Shown one piece after another: positions 50,256 to 59,605 of a stretch of 64,000 bases of DNA. The stretch is from NCBI GenBank assembly GCA_028532985.1, contig JANCIK010000008.1, forward strand, positions 1,922,001 through 1,986,000. Direction: 5' to 3'. The stretch is from Stropharia rugosoannulata (lineage: Eukaryota > Basidiomycota > Agaricomycetes > Agaricales > Strophariaceae). The translations under genes were made by a program, and so were the position numbers. The notes under the pieces are model-generated. The model was not told the DNA's origin and ran no database searches. It saw nothing but the letters and a program-made list of their open reading frames with translations. The first letter of the stretch is position 1. The number at the start of each line of letters is the position of its first letter.

Positions 50256-51026
50256 TTATACTACACATTCAGTGTTTGGAAATATCATAGAATTTTAGGC
50301 TGAACTCACCAAAGCGCAACAACTCGTCCCTTGCATCGGGAGCGGAAGGTAGAACCACGCCATTGACTGCTAATACTGTCGAATTTAGCGAGCTGGAAGG
50401 ATGGTGCCTCGGCGGAACGAATTCTAGCAGATCGTCGGCGTCGATATACATGAATTCCTCCAACGTATTTTCCGTGTCGGCCGCGCTTGAACAGGCGGGC
50501 TGTCCAGTGGGTATGGTCTGCGTGGTAGGGTTGGCTGGATAGTGGATACGGTCTCACATTATTAGCAGATGGATAATAAGATGCAGTAGTATGTTAAACA
50601 CGCACGTTATAACCACAGACCCAGTTCCCATTTTAATCCTCCCCAAGATTCGCAATTCTTTCATCGAATTCTTGAATAAACGTTTGAGATCTTCCTTTTC
50701 CTCTTCTACTAGTCGATAGTATTGATCCAATATGAAGATCTTGAACATGACGTCGAAAGGAGCTTCGAAAAGAGGGCGGGAGATAATTGGGGTGTGGAAA
50801 TTAGGATGTAGATCGACGAGTAGAGGAATAGCGACGAGAGAGTGAGGACGAGCGACGAAAGAGAGAGGACAAGCGACGAGAGAGGAAGAGCGGCGAAGTC
50901 GTTATGAACGCGCGAGCGCTTTAGTCGGTATGCATCGCCCGCGTCACCGTCACGCGCGAACGACCGACCGACCTCACGCACATACCTCTGCCTGCCCACC
51001 GGATGCTGACTCTCTGTTAGGTCCAT
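50256..51026 (-). CDS. Orphan small gene with several introns
   Basis: I do not recognise the product. Three parts can be read: a start exon MDLTESQHPVGRQR (51026) ending at a GTATGTG donor; a helical exon FKIFILDQYYRLVEEEKEDL then FKNSMKELRILGRIKMGTGS; and an exon ANPTTQTIPTGQPACSSAAD, LEEFMYIDADDLLEFVPPRH, VLAVNGVVLPSAPDARDELL. A final short exon gives two residues and a stop at 50256. The acceptor of the second exon is uncertain because the phase does not fit the most obvious site. The first intron contains a minisatellite and is itself open in the frame of exon 1. Being surrounded by degraded sequence, this could be a decaying gene. Confidence 0.4.
50826..50893. repeat. Minisatellite of about 21-24 bp units
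   Basis: Three degenerate units starting AGCGACGA(G/A)AGAGAG, in the first intron of the orphan gene. On the minus strand they read as SSLVLS-like heptads in the open frame. Confidence 0.6.
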
Positions 51027-51219
51027 GTTGTCTCATAGGCAGAAATGGTGTGGCACGGAATCTCGTCTGCTATTTGAACTGAGAAATTTACGGTCAGCGA
51101 GCAAAAATAATTGACGGCGGGCTGTACTCACATTTAAACATCTCTTGTAGATATTGCCCAAGGGCAACCAATATACCGCGCTGTCTCGACCTTGCTTACA
51201 GTGAACATCCAAATCCGGA

Positions 51220-51605
51220 TGCCCCGCATTTCAGGTACTTCACCACCACACCAGCCGTCGACTCATTTCTGTTACCCAGGCTAATCGAGGCGTCATGATA
51301 CGCGGCCTTGAACGCGTTGTAGAGATTGCTGACAGATATTTGCGCGCCATCACGAGAGCCCGCAGGTCCTCGCGCGTCATGTACCCCGTCTCCTCCTTTT
51401 CGATCCAGTCACACCCGCTGCACGATGCGTACCACAACGACGTCGGCGTCCTTCTGCAGGAAATTAATCTCGCCCGAGTTTGTGTCCCGCACACAAAACT
51501 CACCCCCTTGCTCTCCGGGGTGAAGGGAAGCACTTCAAGAATATCGGGACCTGTGGGCGCAATTAAAGTCATCTCAGTTCTGTCGCGGAATGTCGATACA
51601 AACAG
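51220..51605 (-). pseudogene. Fragment of NEO1-type phospholipid-translocating P4-ATPase
   Basis: The piece covers only part of the nucleotide-binding domain of a NEO1/ATP9-like flippase. It begins FRDRTEMTLIAPTGPDILEV, then LPFTPESKG (family: FPFTSESKRMG). In other frames follow DTNSGEINFLQKDADVVV (family: GEI.FLQKGAD), DWIEKEETGYMTREDLRALV (family: DWLEEETGNMAREGLRTLV) and SNLYNAFKAAYHDASISLGN, ending VVVKYLK. At least two frame changes and one stop are needed to read it, the lysine-glycine pair of the nucleotide pocket (KGAD) is KDAD, and all other parts of the protein are missing. It is non-functional. The sequence joins the RRP41 fragment upstream within about 80 bp. Confidence 0.8.
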
Positions 51606-51680
51606 ATAAATCTTGATATTGTACTTAAACATATGTGTGCGTATGATGGGATGCAGTATATGGTGTACACAGTTGGAGGA

Positions 51681-51923
51681 CTCTGCGACGCGACGGCAAC
51701 CTCTACATTAATGTTGGCGCGGTCATGTATGGCCTGGGACCTAAGGTAGGCCTCGCGGGGGGTCGAAGACGGTGACGAGGACGCGGGTGAGGCCATGAGT
51801 GATAACGGCGGATCCGTCTGCGGCACCCTGCCGGGCAAAGTAGATGTCAATGTTTCTGAGCTCGTACTGCCTGCGGTCGTCCGAGTGGTAGCCGCCGTTA
51901 TTGAGAATCTCTACGCGGGACGC
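51681..51923 (-). pseudogene. 5' fragment of exosome subunit RRP41 (SKI6), frameshifted
   Basis: RRP41 is an RNase PH-like ring subunit of the RNA exosome. After an acceptor (CTTACAG) the exon reads SRVEILNNGGYHSDDRRQYE, LRNIDIYFARQGAADGSAVI, THGLTRVLVTVFDP, close to the family N-terminus. The expected REAYLRSQAIHDRANINVEV continues only in another frame: the run of six C (plus strand G at 51757-51762) has one base more than the conserved reading needs. After VEVAVAS the homology stops and the NEO1 piece begins. Only about 80 of roughly 240 residues are present, so this is a broken partial copy. Confidence 0.82.
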
Positions 51924-52055
51924 CTGTAAGGGGATATGAACAGGGGGCAGGAGTCCGAGGATATAGACGTGCCGTGGTGGTGGAGAAGAGATCATGATGA
52001 GGCGTTGAACGCGAATTATAATGAAAGGGCATCTAGCTCTGGACGGCCACCACAC

Positions 52056-54242
52056 ATGTGACCGAACTATACATTTGTCAATGCAATGTTAGCGGTGACG
52101 GGTTCGGGGAAGGCGTATGATTATGGGTATATTGAGTGGTTGTGGTGCTCGTCATATTCTCGTTGCTCATAATGTTGATGCCCGACGCTACTGCACTTGC
52201 TGATTGTGATGCCAGTTTTATGATTTTTGCTCATGCTAAAACCGGTGGACATACCCAATGCGGAAGTGTTGTCACTATTACCGAATATCCACGCGTCGTG
52301 TTGATTTAATGTGTGATTTTGATGTCGAAGATTCTGCAGGAGCAAAAAAATCGTTAACTATTACAAGTCTGTGTGATGTATGCAGAATGTAAATTTAGTG
52401 GAATCAGCTGGAACGCTGTTGAGAATTAAGGATTTTTCACGGGTAAATGATGGTTCGTTTCTCCGTAAGTTGCGGAGGTTTTCTCGGGCTGAGTGAAAAC
52501 GGCTCGTTGATGCACACGCGTGCGTGCTCTCGCAGGTGGCCAGGGCGAGCGGGCGCTACCTACCGAATGTGCCGTTTCTCACGCTATCCTCAGAGCGAAG
52601 CGAGATGAAAGACTATGCATCTGAGGGAGTTAGCCAAGACATCCTGAGTGAGTGGACCAAAGCGCTTGCGGCAAGAGTGTCGAAGACCAAGGTGCTGCCA
52701 AACACTGGAAAGCGGGTGGGTGGGTGCAAAAAAAATTACGAGATAAACTGAGTAGATTTCAGAGGGGCGACGACCGAATAGGAGACGAAAGAATGAATAA
52801 ATTTCGTCTACAGTGGCCAGTAATCCCGTTCTGACAGCCTAATCATTTGGCTGCGTACGCCCTTCTACGCTTATCTTATCCTTAGGTGCGTCTTACAGGC
52901 GCATTGCGGAGTGAGCTAGCTGGGCTAGCAAACCCCCCGGGCCAGTGGGCTGTGAGTAGCCATGAAGAATGGCGACCCTGCGCAGGAAGAGGGAGGGAAA
53001 AGGAGTTCGAAGTCATGCTCGTATTCGAGACTGTGCGGGCAAGATGTTGAGAGAGGGGACGATCTACGGGTAGTGGGCATTGCATCATGTATGATATCGC
53101 CCGTGAAGCACGTCCTTGAAGCCCAGCTCAGCATGCACGACCTCAAGATTTTAGAGTCGCCCGAGATGGGGCAGGCCGGCAGCCGATAAAAATCGCATAT
53201 GCACGCAGGGAAGAGAACGTCGAAGGTGCAGCGTCGTGTACACCTAGAGGAGACTCCGCTATATCGTGGCAATGCACGTTAAATACATCTGGTTCTCCCT
53301 TCGCTGTTTTCGCTGCGACTGTGCCTGTCGCACGGCACGTAGTAGGGCCTGCTGCTGCTGCACCACAGGCACGAGCTCCCCATGCAAGCTCCTGTATGCG
53401 AAGATGCCTGTTGCTCGGATCAGGGCGAAGAATTTCACCCTGTATCACATATAGCCATGTTCCGCGTATTCGACGCCTCCGTTCAATGCATCCGAGATTC
53501 TAAAGATCTTCCAATCGCAGGACTTCGACAAGCAGCCCGTGCCACAGCTAACAACGGAACTCTGCTCTGCAGGAACCCATGGCCGGAGTACGCAGCGGTG
53601 GCGGCAGCATTGGCAGCATTGCCTACCTTGGATATTTGCTCGTACAGACCGCGCGCGTTGTGAACTATCTTGTTAAGGATTGTGGATGCTGCACAAGCAT
53701 GAATATGGTCAAGCGCGGTCGTAGCTGAAGGAGAACCGGCGCTGATAGTCCCCCATACATTGTCATTCGCATTGACGGTCGTCGCTGTCGGACTGGATCA
53801 GGAAGGATGTGTAGAGAGAATGCGTGCGGGGGATAAGTGCAGGGTGGCTGGAGCTGGTCCGAATGGCATAGATAAACCTCAAAACGATAACTTGCAACAA
53901 TGAGCTGTAAATAGGATCAGCTCGCAATTCCACAACTTGTAAGCCAAGACGAACGATACTTACCCCATAAATCAGCAGCAGTCGAAAGCGGCCGCACTAA
54001 CTTGTTGATGACCGATTTTTCGACCGAGCCGCGGGAGTCACCTCCATGATGTGCATTGATAGCCTAGAAATTGCTGCTGGTTCGCCCGGGGCGAGACAGG
54101 TATGGGTGCTGAGTCTGCCGCATCCGATACGGACCCAACAGGAGCCTGCCTGTTCCCTTTGCCATATTTGCGCCTCAACTATTTCCCAGTCAACATACGT
54201 GCTTTGTGCCGCGAAGAACAGCTTCATTTCGTGGGGGAAAAA
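52056..54242. other. Unassigned degenerate region
   Basis: 2.2 kb between the RRP41 and dynein fragments. Moderately long open frames occur on both strands (for example minus 53480-53770, including TISAGSPSATTALDHIHACA), but none could be identified. They may be further, more diverged gene fragments. Confidence 0.4.
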
Positions 54243-54460
54243 TTAGCAGTCTCAATCAGCTGTGCTGATTGCCCTCTGCTGCTCTTCCAATGACTGTTTC
54301 TCAGGAGGGAATGATTGGTGACATTCAACCCCCTTTTAACCGTAGATTACGCCGAGAGTCGAAATGTTCAGGTGGTGGTGTTGTGGGGCCCTTGAAACAG
54401 GAAAACTAGAGCAAGTGCGTATTGGATAAGTAAGAAGGGACAATATATGTTAACCCCCTA
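54243..54460 (+). repeat. Hairpin repeat family, copy 1
   Basis: Core TTAGCAGTCTCAATCAGC.. followed by a second hairpin (GGAGGGAATG ... CATTCAACCCCC) and, about 105 bp on, the conserved block GTTAACCCCCTATATGCT. The first hairpin is CAATCAGC-TGT-GCTGATTG. Confidence 0.65.
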
Positions 54461-55769
54461 TATGCTTCGGTATCGCAGTAGTACGGGCGAAAAGCAGGTC
54501 CGCGTCGAGAATGACCCAGAGAACCATACATGGCATCCTTATGCATGGCTTTTGGATCAATAACGTAGGAAACACTCCACTCCGTCCAGTCGTTCCAGCA
54601 CAGCTAGTAGAACTTGCCACGCATTTGTTTTCAACTACCTGAGGGGCCGACCATGAGACCATGTTGTATTTTCTGAATTTGGTACAACTGGAGGATTTTC
54701 GATATCCATCGTTCGTCATCGACAAGGAGCTTCTCAGCACAACGTTCTGAATTGATGTCCCAACGCTCCAAGATCAACGGGCATATAACCAATCTACACA
54801 CCTTGTCAAAAGGGGTACGTCATCAACAACCAACATAGGTACAATAGTTTCTGTTACGCTTTGAATGAGAATCATTTGCCTCGGATATATTATCCGATAG
54901 CCCAACGGCGTGAGTGTCGTTTTCTTCAGCCCTGCTAGCTTAGGCGTTGTCGCTTCCGTATTCCAGCGCTAGCCAGCACAGCTTTCAGATCGAGACGAGG
55001 ACTCTGCCGTACGGGAAACCTTGAGAGAATACCATTACTTGCGCAATGAGTTCTCGGTCAGGGCTAGCCATGGTCATCCTAAACATGAGCGTCACATCCA
55101 TGCCTATGTTTTAGCTCAAAGGATGTACTTACGGTCTGAATACTTCGGTGAGATCAGGAGATAACGACGAAGATACGACCCATCGTGTGGAAGTCGAATG
55201 TCTCGTCACAACAAAACACGAGAACAAACCGGCCAAGCTGTACGCCCAACGCCTTCACGGATTCAGTTTTACCTGGGTATAAAGTCAGCCTTTGAACCAG
55301 AGCCTCGATCATAAAAGGTACCTATTCTAGCAGGGCCGAAAGGCGCACGACCGAGTTGGTTATCTAAAGCCTGGGTTAATGTGAGATGAAGGGCCCTGTC
55401 CGTTAGAGACGTCTGAACGAGCTTATCAGGAATACCGAAGTACTCCCAGCCGTAGAGGAATGTGGCATCCGCAGTCTTGATCGAGAGACGGTCTAGCGGA
55501 TTTTCAATCGACTTGTCGAGGTAGAAGCGCATCAGGTGCAGCCAAGTAAAGTTTTTCGAGTCGACGACGTTCTGTTGGATAAAAGTACGCAGCACACCAC
55601 GAACCGGTTGAAATTCTTGTATTACGATATCTGCAAGAAGTTCCAAAGCCTGATGAATCACGTCTAATGGCTCTTGAGGTATCTGGCCAAGGTCAAGAGT
55701 AGCTTCAACGGAGGTCGTCCACACAACCTGGATAGCAAGGGTAACCAGGCGGGCAGGATATTTTTCCAT
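54440..55769 (-). pseudogene. Internal fragment of cytoplasmic dynein heavy chain
   Basis: The piece covers the AAA1 start to AAA2 of the motor. It begins MEKYPARLVTLAIQVVWTTS, EATLDLGQIPQEPLDVIHQA, then NFTWLHLMRFYLDKSIENPL and GWEYFGIPDKLVQTSLTDRA. Across an intron at about 55276-55325 the AAA1 P-loop reads [15 protein letters not shown] where dyneins have [24 protein letters not shown] follows. Next come TMASPDRELIAQVMVFSQGF and LKAVLASAGIRKRQR, with the segment between them deleted. After a gap, [30 protein letters not shown] and YVIDPKAMHKDAMYGSLG belong to AAA2, with a stop just after the P-loop. Several frame changes are required. A full heavy chain has over 4,000 residues; both flanks are absent, so this is a decayed partial copy with introns. 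Confidence 0.85.
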
Positions 55770-58050
55770 TTTCGCCGTGAATTGGTCTGCCTGTAAGGGT
55801 CCTTTCCCATAGAAACCTTGAAGTTCTGCTACAGCTGAAAAGCTGATCGTCTACAGACGACTTGTAGATTTTGGTGTCTCCTTAGCACGGGCTTAACCAC
55901 TGGATAAGACGAGAGTGCTTCGGCGCCACGGGCCAAAGCAATGTGATGTCCGAGCAGTCTCTCGGAATCACAGGAACGGAAGCCCACAAAAATCGGAATA
56001 CGAGTTTTGTGGGGGTTGCGGGGGGCGCTGGCCTGAAGCGTGCCGAGGCGTGGGGAAGCGGCCTGCGGGGGCAGCCGATCGGAGGATCGAGCGCGCGTCC
56101 GCAGACGAAACCGACGCCTGGAAGCCGATGATGCGCAAACGGACGCCAGCGCCTGAGCGCATGGGGACCAGGGAGACGCGTGCCGAAGCCGCGTGCCCGC
56201 CTGGCCGCACCACACACTGAAAGAAAAGAGGAGAGGATGGGTGGGTGAGAAAAGAACGAGGCACTCGAGCACAGAGAGGGCCTCGTGGAAGGAAAGAGAG
56301 AGAGCCAGTTCTCTCTTTCCTGTACGAGGAAGCGCTGCTGTAGTGCGTTGTTTGCGCACTGACAGCGCGCTTCTCCGGGCCCTCAACCTGCGCTCCTCGT
56401 CCTATCCTCAGATCAGGCGCACGCGCCTGATCGCGGAATATGAGAACTTGGTCACGGTTTCCTGGCGCGATGTCTGGCTCGTCCACATGTATTTCTCCTT
56501 CTGCTGGAGCCCATCCTCTCTTCATAAGCTCTTCCTGCATGCTATTAGGCTGTATGAATGGGAAGTGAGCGTAAAGAAACAGGCAAGTACAAGTCAATTT
56601 GCGTCATATAGTGGTTTCCATCCCACTAAAGTATTGTACGCCAGTTCCAGAGCACTGGACGGCTGATTGAGGGTCTCTTCCTCCTCGGTCGATGTTTCCT
56701 CGTGTCCTTCTGTAGTCTCTCGTTTCGCGTTGCCCTTCATGTCTTTGTTTTCTTCAATAGTCTTTGCCTGCTCGAAATCGAGCGAGAAGCGTGACTTGCC
56801 CGTAACGAACGCGTTACATACGTCCGGTCATTATCAACCGAAAGAAATAGCTAATGGCCTTGCGCAGGAAAAGCTTGTCGCACGAGTGCTGATGATGCAG
56901 ATGAGTGTTGACGTGGTCCCTTTCTAATCGTCGGTGCTGCAGGTTGCAACTCCCTCAGCGAGGCAGAGAACGATAGACTATCTGCGCAGTCCCGATGGAC
57001 TTACGCAGCCATAGCCACTGTTCGGGGATGTATCTCGCGAGCAAATGGACAGGATCGATACGCATGCGCATTCTGCTGGACACCTGCGACTCGGGCACGT
57101 TGTCTAATGAAACAAAAGGTGGAGGCCAGGGTCTAAATATGTCAGTGACGGCGGTAGGAACACCAGTTAATCGTCGTGAAATGTACCGCAAGTTGCAAGG
57201 AATAGGGTGGCATGAGTCGTGAACGGGAGATGACCAGAGCGGAGGGAAGATACAAGAGGACGGCGCAAAGCAAGGCGTAACGACGAGTAGCGCATGATGG
57301 GAAGACGCAGAGCAGCCTAGGGGGCAAGAGAAGAAAGGGGCTGCGGTCACTGAAGTGACAAGACAGTGCACTAGTAGCAAGTTAGTGCTTGGATTGTATT
57401 TTCGAGAGTACCATGATATCGATTTACATCGATTAGTACGTCACGAGACGACGCTGCAATGACGGCGGTGTAGAATATCAGAAGAGGATATGTGGTGAAT
57501 ACGTATCAGTCTGGTACTGGTTTCCGTTTCGACGGGTGATGGAGACAGCCGATGCAAGCGAGGCATACAGCGCAGGTATACAAACTCACTCGCATGTTCT
57601 TGTCCTAGCTCTGTGCAATGACCACTGGTTGCACCTTACATAGTCATATGTCATAAGTGCAGACGGCCAGGTATATGCAGGCCGTCCTGGTTATCCGTGG
57701 GCACTATTAGTGTCATGTCGTCGTCTCGGGTCAGGTCAATCAGTGTCGATGTTCGACCGAAAGGAATCTGCTTGCGCAACGGGACTTGGGATGAACAAAA
57801 GAAAGGAAGCAAGGCATGGATGATGTGCATCTTCAGAAATGGTGGAGGTGAGAACGGCTTCCGTTCCCTAACGTTTTAACGCTATAAGGCCTGTTCGTGT
57901 TTGCCTTGGGTACAGCAGGGCAAGCATGTGTGGCTGGAGTCTGGCGGCACGGGGGACCAGTACCTCAGATAGTTGCTCGACCACGTCCTCGTCCGGAACC
58001 GAACCCTGGACCGCACTGTTTCCGTTTAGAGTGGATACCTCTTCCTATTC
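55770..58050. other. Unassigned region upstream of the dynein fragment
   Basis: 2.3 kb with several open frames that lack a recognised family. On the minus strand around 56440-56800 the readings DFEQAKTIEENKDMKG, ALELAYNTLVGWKPLYD and MQEELMKRGWAPAEGEIHVD look protein-like and could be exons of another broken gene copy. Confidence 0.35.
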
Positions 58051-58275
58051 GTGTAAGATTAGCAGTCGCCATCAGTAAGACCGACCGCCCTACTACTGCT
58101 CCTCCTATTGTTGATTTTTCAGGCGGAAATGGTTGGTAACATTGGACCTCCTTCAACCGATTTATGTACGCCAATGGTGGAAACTTCACGGTTGTATGAA
58201 GCGATGGTAGCGTTGTGCAGGGAGCATTTGTAAACTGAGGTAAATAAGAGAGGACGATGAATGTCGACCCCGTAT
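58051..58275 (+). repeat. Hairpin repeat family, copy 2 (most diverged)
   Basis: TAAGATTAGCAGTCGCCATC opens the core; both hairpins are degenerate. The distal block ATGTCGACCCCGTATATGCT is retained about 100 bp downstream. Confidence 0.6.
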
Positions 58276-58804
58276 ATGCTCGTAGATCGCATAAGTGTTG
58301 ACGACAAGAAATTCCAAGTCGAGAGTTTTTATGACCGGAACTAAGGATCATGATATCAAGCGTATCTGCAGCACTTTGTTTACTGTGGTCTACCGGCCAA
58401 TGGTTTGAGCCCGCGTCCAAAAAAATTTCAGAGGGCTTAACTTGCTTTGGCTAGAGCTTCGGATAAACGCAATGGGGAGGTGAAAGGTAGCGTTGTCCCA
58501 TAACTCTCGAATGAGATTAAAATGTTTGGCATGTAATTGCGGACAAGTTGTAATGTTGGAGGGTTTTATGAGTTAAGGATCCGAGAGGCGCTGGGTGAAG
58601 CTCCGTCGCACATTAACTCTCCAAGTTATCTCCAAGACACATAACAAGCGGGTACATTCTTCTCGAGTTCCTCTTCAGATAGTGGGTTTTAGGGCCATTC
58701 AGTAGGGAAAGACACAAACGAGTTGTAATTGCCGTCGGCCTTGAAGACCCTCCTCAGTTTGAGCCCTAACAACGGCAACAAACGCTACTTCAAATTGGCG
58801 ACGT
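58276..58804. other. Spacer between repeat copies
   Basis: About 530 bp with no gene recognised. Confidence 0.4.
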
Positions 58805-58935
58805 TTTCCTGGAGCTGTTTCCTCTTCGATTAAGATTAGCGGTCGCAATCAGTAGGACTGATTGCTATGCCGCTGCTCTTTTCACTATTGATCTTCCAGG
58901 GGGGAATGCTTAGTAGCGTTCAACCCCCTTAAACA
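58805..58935 (+). repeat. Hairpin repeat family, copy 3
   Basis: Upstream block CCTGGAGCTGTTTCCTCTTC, then GATTAAGATTAGCGGTCGC with hairpin GCAATCAGT-AGG-ACTGATTGC and GGGGGGAATG ... GTTCAACCCCC. Starts 567 bp before copy 4. Confidence 0.7.
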
Positions 58936-59370
58936 AATACAGTTACAAGGAATATGAATGAAACCAGGCAAATGTGGGGACTGGAATGTTTTGGACTAGT
59001 ATGCGCCAATTCTTCGGCAATCGACATAACAAGAAGCTCTTTGTTTGTCGGGGTTCTTCCTACAGTCTTCGAGGCCTCGCGCATGAGATAATGTCAGGAA
59101 TAGCAGGATTGGGTAGGTGATGTAACATATAGTTCATGACGTAGAATCGCATGATGTTCTGTTGAGCTTCCATTGTTTAATCGATGTTCATAAGCTTTTC
59201 GGTTGCAAGGGCTCATTAGATGAAAATGAATAACTAAAGTTGAATGCATAAACGTGCCTGTATCGAGTAGCTGACCCCGCAGGCATCTGTCTACTCCCTT
59301 TCCCGCGTCCATGCCTCGAACAACTGCTCCATAATTTCTCCATCGGCGAGAGCCGTATCCCGAGCGGCGA
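58936..59370. other. Spacer between repeat copies
   Basis: About 435 bp; no gene recognised. Confidence 0.4.
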
Positions 59371-59605
59371 AGCGTTTCCCTGGAGCTGTCTCCTCTTCGA
59401 TTAAGATTAGCAGTCGCAATCAGTAGGACTGATTGCCATGCTGCTGCTCTTTTCACTATTGGTTTTCCAGGGGGGAATGCTTATTAGCGTTCAACCCCCT
59501 TCAACCAATGTGTATACGCTAGCGAATTCACAGAGATGTTTTCACAGAGATGTTTGTGAGACCGTCGTGGGAAGTAAGGGGGGACGTTGGATGTCGACCC
59601 CCTAT
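59371..59605 (+). repeat. Hairpin repeat family, copy 4
   Basis: CCTGGAGCTGTCTCCTCTTC then GATTAAGATTAGCAGTCGC, hairpin GCAATCAGT-AGG-ACTGATTGC, second hairpin GGGGGGAATG ... GTTCAACCCCC, and distal block ATGTCGACCCCCTATACGG. Very similar to copy 3 in the core. Confidence 0.7.

Noticed and set aside
52962..53189. Plus-strand open frame with GDDLRVVGIASCMISPVKHV
   Set aside because: No family recognised and the opposite strand is equally open; insufficient support for a gene.
55968..56597. Minus-strand open frame of 209 codons
   Set aside because: Only the first part looks protein-like and no family was recognised; not supported as an intact gene, so only noted in the regional entry.
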